Below, in pieces: positions 11,865 through 22,159 of a DNA stretch of 64,000 nt. A model generated the notes under the pieces. That model saw only the letters and a program-made list of their open reading frames with translations, was not told the DNA's origin and did no database searches. The stretch lies in contig JAALGY010000053.1 in NCBI GenBank assembly GCA_032358165.1, forward strand, positions 1,922,001 to 1,986,000. Reading direction: 5' to 3'. The stretch comes from Diplosphaera chodatii. Lineage: Eukaryota; Chlorophyta; Trebouxiophyceae; Prasiolales; Stichococcaceae. Both the position numbers and the translations under genes were made by a program. Positions within the stretch are counted from its first letter, which is position 1; each line of letters starts with the position of its first letter.

Positions 11865-13818
11865 ATGTATCTTGGTGCGAGGGCCGGTCACACCTCGACA
11901 GCTCAGACAGCACTCCCCGTGCACCACTTGAAGTGTCAATCAGCACGAGAGGTGGTGCAGAGCGCTACGTCCATCAGCTTCAGGCAGCATGCTTTGCCGC
12001 AACGGGACTGGCGCCGACAGCGACATGCAGCGACACTAGTCCAGTCCTTCACGGCAGGCAGCGCCGTGACTGCAGACGCTGATACCCCTGCTCACAGTCC
12101 GAGCGAACCGCAGGTGTGAACGAGGTGCCGTGATGAGCGCTTGCCTGATCATGGGCATGGTATGTGTCTGCGGGCGCCGTTGCTGCGCCTGGATGTGGCT
12201 TCTGTGCACGTTGCAGTTCAGCGCCGAGTTCAGGCGAGCATGCGATGCGCAGCTGCGACAGCTGCAGACAGCGCTGAAGGGCTGCGCAGGCACGACGCAG
12301 CCCATCAGCAACTTCAGCGTGTTTGTGCGAGTGCCATCCAGCCTCGATGCTGGGGAGCTGTGCCTGCAGCGAGTGGCCTTCCGTGCGGGCGACGACGATG
12401 CAGCAGGTGAACTCCACACTGTGCTGTGTGCGCTGTGCGTCTGACGCCATTCACCATATGCCATAGGAAGCCAATTGGAGGCAGCTGTCACCCTCGAGTG
12501 CCATCTGCTGGCTGCAGGTCCTGTTGGCTCTGATGAGAGCATGCCTCAGGTGCAGCTGAACCACATAGACCCGGATGGCGCCGGAGGCGCCGACATCCAG
12601 CATGTCATTGAGACATGGCTCAAGCAGCAGGCCCGCTTCCGCCTGCCCGGCGACAGGGAAACCGTGATCTACCCGCTCACCTTTGCGCACCAGGCAGCTG
12701 TGTCCAGTGCGCTGCACGGCGATGCGGCTGCAGGCAGCATGCACAGCGGCAGCCAACAGACAGAGGCGCATGCCGGCAGGTGGGTGTGATAGCTTGCAGC
12801 AGCATGCGATTCAATAACTGTGATGTTGCTGAAGTGTTGCCGTACTGTTGTGGTCAATACGTATTGTAAATCCTTTCATATCGATCAGTGCTGCTGGATG
12901 CTGTGACAGGGACGGCACGCTCCTTGGGCTGCTGGTTGCGGAGGCGCCAGAGCCGCAGCTCAGCGCCCCCATCCAGGACGCGCCGCCAGCTGTCGACCCC
13001 AGCACGGTCGACTACCGCTTTGTGCAGCTGTCAGGTGCACCTGGTTTGCTGCAGAGAGAGCATGGTTGATCCACTTCCTTGCATGTGGTGAGAAAATTCA
13101 GTTTCCCGGTGCACTGTATCACTTATTAGCGCTCAATCAGGTGTGCAATGCTCTCCCTGTTGCAGCTGTGCTGCTGGAGCAGGCGTGCGAGATGCTGACG
13201 TTGACATGCGCACTGGAGCTGCGAGCGGCGTTAGAACGAGCTACGCTGCTCACTAGCCAGCAGAACGCGCGCAGCCTCGTGGAACAGGTGCGACATCATC
13301 AGCCGTATTGGCAACCTGCACTGCATCCCAGGCAATGCACAAATGCTGCTTTGGGCTTTGCAACATGCTATGCAATCATTCCAACACATTTCCCAGCAAG
13401 CCCGAAATCACCGTCACAAATCCAGCCAACACTCCTGTCAGTGGTCGCATGAGCTTTTGATAAGGGTATTGATGCGATTGGATGTCGCAGGCACGAAAGC
13501 CGCTGTCCGCGCTGCGCACATTTGGCGCCATGCTGCAGCTGCGTGTGGCGAGGAGTGATCCATCCTCTGACATGGCGTCAGGCGTCGTCGTTCAGGTGAC
13601 TGCGCAGCCACATTGCTGCTGTCCGTATATAAGACAAATAAAATCTGCCTGTGACGTGCAATAAGACCATCGCCACCACCAGTGTGTAACAAGTTGGTTG
13701 GATGCAGGGAGATCAGCTATACTCGGTCCTGCAGCAGCTGCAGCATGCGCTGCACCCCAGCATCAGTAATGGGCAACAACTAATTCGCGGCGGCAAGCGG
13801 TCGTCGCATGACAAGTGA
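11865..13818 (+). CDS. unrecognised protein with organelle-type N terminus
   Basis: Seven exons (11865-12113, 12217-12406, 12467-12779, 12889-13034, 13166-13287, 13491-13595, 13708-13818) join in phase to 411 aa ending at TGA. The first about 65 residues lack acidic residues and are rich in Ala, Ser, His, Gln and Arg, with SFRQHALPQRDWRRQRHAAT, consistent with a chloroplast or mitochondrial targeting peptide. The mature part has no motif I can name. A helical N-terminal stretch (FRRACDAQLRQLQTALKGC) is followed by a possible beta-rich module (NFSVFVRVPSSLDAGELCLQ), then WLKQQARFRLPGDRETVIYP, and a C-terminal helical region (LELRAALERATLLTSQQNAR, LYSVLQQLQHAL). Consistent phases and codon use argue that the gene is real. 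I do not assign a function. Confidence 0.6.
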
Positions 13819-14160
13819 TGCAGCACAGCATCATGGTGACAGGCAGTTTTGGCACCTTCAGGTTTCAAAGTCCGGAAAACTCACAGTGCATTGGGTTTCG
13901 CCTACTTTTCCAGTTTCAGACGGTCAATCTCTTCATTGCAAGTACGCTGGGTAGATCCAGACTGTTCATAGTGCTGCCAAGCGCTGAGTTTTGTGCAGCC
14001 AAGACGCTTGGTGCATAATGGGAAAGAGTTCCAACTCAACACGAAGGCATTTGGCAGCACAACCATTGCATTCGCCTTCGTGTTGGCGCATGAGTATACA
14101 TGTTGGTCATCTGCGAGCATCTGGACTGTTTTGGTGAGCTCCCCATCCTGCAGCTGCTAG
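13819..14160. other. convergent 3' intergenic
   Basis: Lies between the 3' ends of the unrecognised gene (plus) and the DUF948-like gene (minus). No gene seen. Confidence 0.45.
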
Positions 14161-16960
14161 CTACTGGCCCACAGGCCGGAAAGCATTTCCCGCCATCGCA
14201 TCCCTGGAGAAAGCATCGCACATGTCTTTCTGAAGCTGCAAGATGGCAGCGCGTCCAGCATGCAACCATGCGTATGACGATGCAAGGCGCGAGCAACAGC
14301 CATTCCACAAGCTGACATCGTCATCTGCGAGCCAGCACCTCGCAGTCAGCATGTCAGAGCCCTCGTCGTCGCTCATGCTGCCCAGCAGCTCTCTGCCACT
14401 GGCGTCCCCCCGGCCACGCCCGTTACTGCTGGCAAAGCGCCGGCTGCTCTGCTGCTGCTGCCCCCGCCGCTGAGGCGTCTGTCGCTGCTGCTGCTGTGCT
14501 GTCATACTGTTCGATTGATAGGCAGTCCCTTGAGACTCTGCTGCCTGCAGCGCCTCCTCGAGCTGCCCGGACGCCTGCAAACAGCTCACAGCGGCACACG
14601 ATCAGGCAGTTCCTTCTGTGCTGGCATGTCAGCATTAAGCAGGCCCATGCAGATAGCAGACCCGGGCATAGCTGTTCTGTCGCACTTGGACTTCTTGTAT
14701 GAGTGGGATGCCTGCAGCACCTGGGCAGCAGCGTTGGCAGCGGCTTCGGCACGGCGCAGCGCATTGTACACAGTTTCGGCAGCTGACCGTCTGTCCTTCA
14801 GGCTCTCGAGCAGCTCCACGTCTTGATCTGAACAGCACGTAGTCCTTCATCACTATGTTCAGGTTCAGCGGAGCATTGTGCACAAGCGCTATGCGACTAC
14901 CCAGCGGCCGAGCGGCTAGCCACCTGATGTGACAGGTTCCTCTGCTGAGTGACAGGCGGACACGGTGACCCAATACTGCAAAGTCTGTGCAAAGCGGTGA
15001 CTCAGCAAATGCACACCAGTGAGGGACGACAAGCCAGGCGGCCGCTGCCGCCTGCTGCCACGAGCCCTGCGCCCGTCGGCAGGCTGCCCCGGCTGTGGGC
15101 TGCTGGGCAGGCCCTCGCCGCCGCTGCTCGCTCCACACTGAATGTCTGCCGTCATCTTGCTGGCCTCGTCAGCCATGCGCTCCGCCGCCTCGGCCGCCTT
15201 GTTGATCGCTTGCGCCTCTGTTCAGTCAACAGCGCTCAAAGTTGCTGGTGTGTCGTCAATGGAGAGCTCTGCCTTGGCTCCCAACAGGCCTTTACATGCA
15301 AAAGTTATCCGCAAAAAGCTTTAAGTTGCAGGGAGTTTCACCTTGACGTGCAGCGAGCATGGGCTGCTGACTGTCGTCTGTGGCTGACCCATTAGCGGCC
15401 ACTGCACCCGCCAGGCTGCCAGCGCTGCTCAGGGCTGCCTGCATGCCCTGCTGCTCATTGTGCCGCACGCTGAGGGGCTGGCCCACCGCCACCGCAGCTG
15501 CCTCTGCTGTGAGCGCCTGCGCCTGAGCGCTGCGCTGCCGCCAGGCAGCAATCCATGCCCGCGCTTTCTGCTCGTTTGCAGCAACCACTGTACCTTGGCC
15601 AACATACTTGAGCAGCCTGCCCAGGCTCATGCCTGCCCAGGCGGTTTGACAGGACTTCAAGGCGCGGTGCAGCACTTGCAGGTCCAATGTTGGTTGCAGA
15701 CTCATGTCGACCTGGTTCTCGGGTGATGAAGAGGGCGGCAGCTGCGCTGGCGTCTTTGCCTTGACGGCATCCAGGCGCCGCGACATCCAGGACAGCCGCT
15801 TGCGCCAGTCGTCCATTGTCGGGTTGAGCGCCTGCAAACCAGTGTGTAAGCTTATCTGCCGGCAGATGCTTGCCAAGGCCACGCTTGCGGCCTGCTTATG
15901 ACGAATATCCTTGCTTGCAACCGGCGCCGACAAGTGGTTGCCAACCGGCTATGCCTGAGCCAGGACACTCAGAAGAGCGTACCGCGGTGAGCTGCGACAT
16001 GTCGCTGACGACCTTGCGCAGGCTGTTGCCTGTAGACTGCTGCACTGTCTCCAGCGGTCGTGTCAGGCCCCCAGTGGTCAGGCCTCCCAACGTATTGACA
16101 GACCGGCCGAGCGCTGTGAACTCGCGGCTGGCGGCTGCAACTTCTGGCATGGTCAGATCAACCTCTGCCTGCAGAGCCAGCATGATGATGCACTTGGCAT
16201 CGCCCTCCGCAATGCGACACGGGCAGCGGTGCAGCAACGCTGTACGCCTGTTGCCAGATCCCCGAGGTAAGGCTGATGCGCATGATGTTGACCAGTTCGA
16301 CCTGAAACTTGAGGGCGGCACGGTCCCACTCCAGGGCTGCCTCCTCAAGCTCTTTCGCAGCTCGCTCTGTAGCAAGAGACGCCCTTGCAAGGCTCTGCAT
16401 GGTCAGATCATGTCACCTGTGCTTGCTTGCCTCTGAATCATGCTCAACGATCAATGCGTCAGAGATCCACTAAGCAGTCACTGATCCGTTGGGAGCAGGA
16501 AGTGGCACGACAGCCACCCACCCGCAGCACTGGCCGGATCGCGAGGCTGACGGCTGTGATTGTCGCACAAATGCTCATGACCGTGGTGCACACCTGCATG
16601 CGCTCTGGATGTTGTGGTGTACCGATGCGGTCAGGCGGTGGTCTGTGCAGATGCACTCAGCCCGGGAATGCACGTAATCACATGGCGCACCAGAAGCAGC
16701 GCTGCCCAGCCTGCACCCAGGAACGTCGCCTGGGGCGCGCCACGCACGTTGTAAGGCTGCTGCGGCGGCGCAGGGTCTACGCCTACATAAGCCTGCTGCT
16801 GTGCCTGGGGAGCTGCTGTGACAATGTCGGCCGCCTCAGCGAAATGGCTGCCACCACTGCTGCTGCGCCCCCAAAACGCCAGGGCTCTGCACAGAGCCGG
16901 AAGTTTGACGCTGCTGTAGCATTGTCGAGGTGCCACCGCAATGCAACATGCCTGCAACAT
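14161..16960 (-). CDS. DUF948-like membrane-anchored coiled-coil protein, probably plastid
   Basis: Eight exons on the minus strand (16682-16960, 16522-16593, 16302-16394, 15983-16168, 15342-15831, 15017-15217, 14721-14827, 14161-14574) total 614 codons with matching phases. The N terminus (basic, Cys/Ala-rich) looks like a targeting peptide. A hydrophobic segment (VCTTVMSICATITAVSLAIR) is followed at once by a coiled coil (ATERAAKELEEAALEWDRAA) and TMPEVAAASREFTALGRSVN, which matches the layout of DUF948 proteins of cyanobacteria and plants: one membrane helix, then a helical tail. The C-terminal half contains further Ala-rich helices (AINKAAEAAERMADEASKM, SAAETVYNALRRAEAAANAA) and a Gln/Arg-rich tail. 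It is longer than usual DUF948 proteins. A competing acceptor at 15289 leads to an early TGA (see findings). The last about 55 residues are the weakest part of the model. Confidence 0.62.
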
Positions 16961-17836
16961 CGAGCTTCATGACACGGCAATCCACCTGCATCTGCGGCGG
17001 GAGTGCCGGGATGATGGTCGCATCACATCTGAGATTCTTCTGGAGCTATGGGTCGTTTGGCTGATTGAGGTACCCCCCTTCAGCCACGCTTCTCGTCTGC
17101 CTGATGGTATCCCGGTCCACAGCGGACAAGCAGACATGCATGCATGCAGCGTCATGATCAGCAGCGCACACAGTCAGACGGCACGCGGCACGTGGTTCCG
17201 CATGACGTTCAGCTGCTATTACCAGCAATTGTATTCAGCCAATGCCGTAGTGCAGATCCTGTCAACACAGGACAATGTCGGAGGGTAGCCTCCGGCGCAG
17301 GTGCCAGACAGCGGTGAGCCTTGGCATATGTGGCCGCTGCGACAACTGGTCGCAATGCAGCAATGACCGCGCAACACACACGATGCAATTTGGATCGACC
17401 AGCCCTCGGAGCACTGCTCGACAAGTCGGCACAGATAGACTTCGTGGCCTTAGTCATCCACCGAGTTGGACTGTGGTGGATCGGCGTCAGGCTGCCAGCG
17501 TTCTCCTGGACTGTCGCACACAAACATCTTGCACAAGACCGTCATGACTGTAAGATCGCAAGGACTGCCCTCAGGCAACGTGTGCAACGTGTCACAGATA
17601 TTGACATGATCACGCTCCTGCATTCCACCCACTGAGGAGTGAAGGGGAAAGGGCAAACGCAGAAGTAACCGTCGGACGTGACTGCCGCATAGCTAGGTGT
17701 CATGCGGACCTGCTCATCTACACAATTCGATTGTACACTTAGTGCAGCCGCATGCGGCCAGTTGCCAGATTTAAGCAAATCGCTCAAGTCTTTGTGTGAC
17801 TGTGCAGGTGGCTGTGTGTCACAAGCAGCAATCATC
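16961..17836. other. divergent promoter/5' UTR region
   Basis: Lies between the divergent DUF948-like (minus) and TAF15-like (plus) genes. A possible 5' UTR acceptor (TGTGCAG) sits about 30 bp upstream of the TAF15-like ATG. Short open frames here show no family resemblance. Confidence 0.4.
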
Positions 17837-20800
17837 ATGGCGTACAATCCCGAGACCATGTCGTTTGAACTGGGCGACAATGACTGCGACATGGTGTACG
17901 TCAGCGGCTTGCCGCCTGATGCAACAGAGGCCGACATCGCAGAGCACTTTGGCTCCATTGGCGTTGTGAAGTTTGATCAGAAGAAGAAAAAGCACAAGAT
18001 CTGGATGTATCACGACAAAATGACCGGCGCTCCCAAGGGCGACTGCACGGTCACATACGAAGGTGCAAACCCAGTGTGGAAACAACGAGAGCTGCCATGA
18101 GGGTGGTTCTGGCCTTGACAAGGCCAGCTGACAGCTGCTGGTTTTCGGCCAGCAACAACATTGCAGCTATCACTAACGTGGTCCCGTGTTTGGCACACAG
18201 ACCCGTTCAGTGCCAGCTCCGCAGTATCCTGGTTCAATGGGAAGGAGTGGAAAGGTGTGCACAGCCTGTTTGCTATGGACACAATGGGCAAGCCGCCTGT
18301 AAACTCTCCTCTGAACCTCTGCAAAAGCGTGATCGTGCTGTGACGCCCGCAGGTGCCACACTCGCTGTCAAAATCGCTGACAAGAAACCCAGGTGGGTGT
18401 GCAGATGTTCGTGTTAGACTATGGGAAGAGGGTTTGGTGTCTGGAGGTAAGGCGTCCACAGCTGCATCTTCAAGAAGGTACATTTGCTGCGCCCTGCTGC
18501 TTGTAGCCAGTTTGAGATGCGTGGCCGGGGTCGAGGCGGCGGCGGTAGCGGCTTTGGTGGTGGCGGCTTTGGTGGTGGACCAGGCGGGGATTACGATGGG
18601 GGCGGCCGCGGCCGTGGGCGCGGCAGGGGTGGGGGAGACATGGGAGGGTATGGCGGCAGGCCGCCTGCGCCCGGGCCGCCAATGCACCAACGGTGCAGCC
18701 CTTGGATAACACCTCAGGGTCGAGCAGCAGTGCCGTCGTGGCTTCACCACGCCTTGTGTTTACCGCCTTTCACAAGCAGCGGCGCGATCCCTGCTCATCT
18801 CCTGTGCAGAGGACCCGATGGCTTTGGGCAGGGCGGGCCGCCGCCAAGCATGCCGCCGCCGCCAGGCCCGCCCATGCCAGGCCCCCCTGCAGCGGCGCAG
18901 CCGTACAACCCAGTGGAGCTGCCGGGGATGCCGACCCCAGGCCCCGCGCTGGACCCTGTGGCAGGGGGCGCGTCCCTGCCGCCCCCGCCGGGCAGCCAGC
19001 AGCCGCCGGTGCAGCAGCAGCCCGCGGACGGCAACGGCGACTTTGGCGGCGCAGCGCCTGGGATGGCCCCGCCGCAGCAGCAGTTCGATGGAGCGGGCCC
19101 GCCTGGCGGCCAGGTGTTGAAGCAGTGTGGTGTCAGCACTGCACAGATGTCGACTCTGTTGGCCACCACCGACCGCCCCAGTGCTGCAGGGTAGTGCGGG
19201 CGCCTTCTGCACAGCAAGCCAACATGTGTGGCCTGCGTTCAGTTTCAACAGGGCTGCACACGTTTATCAAGACATGCGAGCGCGCTGTTCCGCAGGGGCG
19301 GGGCGGCATCGCGCCGCCAAAGGAGATGCGGGACGGTGACTGGCCGTGCCCCAGCTGCGGCAACATCAACTTCAGCTTCAGGTGGGACGGCGGGGATGCC
19401 CCAGCACGGCGGCACCCGCTGGGGCGCCGGGCATGACACGGCGTGCACAAGGGGACCCGACCCAGCACGCGCAGCTCCATCAGGGTTTGTTGCAGGGGAT
19501 GACTCACAGCTGTTTGGTATTTGCAGAGGGAAGTGCAACAAGTGCGGCACGGTCAAGCCAGGCGGTGCCGGTGGTGGCGGTGACGGCGGCCGTGGTGATG
19601 GCGGCGATGGCGGCCGTGGACGGGGCCGGGGTCGCGGCCGCACTTCGGCTGCGCCCCAGGGGCCGCCAGGCAAGCACACCGCGCCCGCGGGCATCCTGTG
19701 CAGCAGATCTGAGACGGTTTTGGGCAGTGTAGATGGAAACTGCTGCTTCATGTGGTTCCAGGGCACGACCTGCTGCATGGTAGACACCTACCTGACACAA
19801 CACGTCAACTGCTGAAGGTCTGTTCAAGGAGGGCGACTGGACGTGCCCTGGCTGTGGCAACGGCAACTGGGCCCGGCGTGACAAGTGCAACATGTGCAAC
19901 ACACCCAAGGTGTGCCGCCTGCCCACATCAAAAGTACAGATGCCCTTTCTTCAGCCATGCAGCAGCTGATGGTGCTGGCTGCTGCTCGCACGACAAGAGG
20001 CACGGCTGCCTAGGAGGGCACGGTCCATGGCGTCAACCACCGGGCACAGTCGAGTCGAACAACTTCAAATGGTCAGCCAGTAAACCTGAAGCGGCAAACA
20101 GTGCTGCCTGCCGGACACCGCTGATGGTCTGTGTGTCTGCGCCGGCAGCCGGGGACGGTGGACACCAACCGGGAGGGGGTGGGCGGCGGCTTCCGGGAGC
20201 TGGACGAGGAGGAGGCGGCGGAGGCGCGCCGCCGCCGCGAGCAGTTCGAGAACGACGACACCGGCATGTGCGCCACCCGCCAGCCGCTCCACCTGCTGCT
20301 GCAGGGGCCCGGGACCCTCTGTGTGTGCCTTTCCACTGCAAGGTTTTTACCAGCAACGCACGTGCTATGCACTTTGCGCCAGGTGTGAGGCTTACACACG
20401 GGCGAGCAGGATGTCAACTACAACAGAGATAGGCATGCTGCTGTATCAAGAGGTGCACGTGCTGCATGAGTGGGACTGACTCGGCATCCGTCTCTGCCGA
20501 TGCTCAGGTATGACGACTTTGGGCGGCTGAAGAAGAAGTTCCGGGCGGGCGCTGACGACCGCAAAGCACGGGAAGCCGCCGCGCTGGCTCGCCTGCATGG
20601 CCTGGTGCGAACGCCTTGATGTCACTCAAGCCTGGTGTATCGTGAGGTCACAGCTGGTATCACTGCGCGCGGGTTGGATGCAGCCTGGAGAGCTTCTGCA
20701 TCACAGTCAGCACGCAGAGGGTCGCCCAGGCGTCCATAGTCGCAGCAACCAAGCGACACATGCCAAGCTTTGCATGACCAGGTGGGTGTTGGAGGAGAGT

Positions 20801-21348
20801 CAGGCCAGGCGGCAGCGGACGACGACCAAGCGAGGGGCGAGCGTGAGCCCCGCTCGAAGGTGCGGAGGACATCCCTTGGGTTGTGGCAGCAGGCAGCCAC
20901 GGGATCACCACTGTCTGTACAGCCGTTAGAGGGAGTCGAAGGTCTGAAGGGAGCCAGTGGCATGGTTTGCAGATGGTTCTGACACAGCTGTGCCATAGCC
21001 AACGCCACCAGACCCTGCTGCAGTAGATGAGCAGCACTGAGCGCATGTTTACCTGCACGTCCGCAGGATGATGACAGGGACAGGGACCGGGACCGTGGCA
21101 GGGACGGGGGCAGGGACCGTGATCGTGATAGGGACAGAGACAGGGATGCAGACCGCACCCGCGATAGGGACCGGGATCGGGAGCGTAGCAGCCGCAGCGA
21201 CAGGGACAGAGACAGGGACAGGGACAGGGACCGGCGGGGCGGCAGCAGGGACAGGGACAGGGACCGGGACCGGCGGGGCGGCAGCGAAGGGAGGGACAGG
21301 GATCGGGATCGTCGTGGCGGCAGCAGAGACCGGGACCGCAGGCATTAG
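17837..21348 (+). CDS. TAF15: TAF15/FET-family RNA-binding protein (RRM + two RanBP2 zinc fingers + RD tail)
   Basis: Twelve exons (17837-18062, 18201-18254, 18353-18392, 18507-18692, 18810-19113, 19296-19381, 19527-19669, 19818-19909, 20149-20267, 20508-20604, 20782-20859, 21067-21348) give 568 aa, total length divisible by three. It is the algal relative of TAF15/FUS/EWS, nuclear proteins of TFIID and RNA processing. The RRM occupies residues about 15-110 (VYVSGLPPDATEADIAEHFG, IWMYHDKMTGAPKGDCTVTY, SSAVSWFNGKEWKG, ATLAVKIADKKP). It is followed by a Gly/Arg-rich and a Pro/Gln-rich stretch. Two zinc fingers of CX2CX10CX2C type follow (DWPCPSCGNINFSFR-GKCNKC and DWTCPGCGNGNWARRDKCNM...), then a charged helix, the family signature YDDFGRLKKKFRAG, and an RD-repeat tail. 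RRM before both zinc fingers differs from the zinc finger-RRM-zinc finger order of plant TAF15. The intron at 19670-19817 starts with GC. Confidence 0.88.
21067..21345 (+). repeat. coding simple repeat (AGGGAC-type, Arg-Asp)
   Basis: AGGGAC/CGGGAC hexamers encode an Arg-Asp tail of the TAF15-like protein, interspersed with RRGGS units repeated three times. Its composition resembles the RD repeat at the left edge of the window. Confidence 0.85.
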
Positions 21349-22159
21349 GCTGCTGCTGCCGCCAGCTTACTTAGCTCGAGCTGCGGTCGGGGTCGACATT
21401 CAGTTTGCGATGACCAGGACATACAGTAGACTGGTAGTTCGTGGCAGCGCCGAGTGTCTCACTGCTCAGCCTGTATGAACGGCATACTGTCCAAGGCGCC
21501 GTTTACATTATATTACAGGTACAACAGGCACCAACTGATCTGCTCCGATAACGTTTGTCCGTGATATACAAAGGCAGCGTATCTAGCTCTTGGCGCTGCC
21601 AGCACAAATCTAGAAGCCGACACATCCCAGAAGAGCAAAGAAGAAGCAATTAAAATTGTAGTCGTGACGGTAGTACCCTCCCGCTCGAATGTCAACACGA
21701 ATGGCTTGGTGTGTGGATCTACCTGGCACCGCGCGTGCTGATGTGAAGCCTGCCGAGTTGGTCAAATGCATACATGGTGCAGATAGGCGCCCAGCTCTGA
21801 CGCGCCGCTATCAAACATGTACAGCTCCAGCCCCTACCCAGCAGGAGGCGACCTCCTGAGCTTGCCACCAGCCTCGGCTGCAAGACTGATCAGCTGTCAT
21901 AGTACACAGGCATAGCTATGCTGGTGCTGACCCTGCGTCTGAACAGCCGCCCTGCGCGGCGCCTTGCTACAGGTACAGTGTTGCCACAGCCGTCGCCTGC
22001 TTGTCCAGGACGACACACCTGGGCTGTGCATGGCAGCGGCGGGGATGCTGCGAGGGGTGGCGGCAGCCACACACCCGCCCTTTGCTTGAGAATTGCTACC
22101 TCCGCTGGCAGCCTGCTGCCGCCCACTGCAGAACCCCCTTGATGGCTGCAGAGGCAAGC
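21349..22159. other. convergent 3' intergenic
   Basis: Probably contains the 3' UTRs of the TAF15-like gene (plus) and the MYB gene (minus). No supported open frame. Around 21490-21680 it is AT-richer than the coding regions. Confidence 0.45.

Noticed and set aside
15222..15289. possible selenocysteine read-through of the TGA at 15222
   Set aside because: The downstream frame is open and coil-like, but an ordinary acceptor (AACAG at 15218) explains it in phase without recoding, and I see no SECIS-like element.
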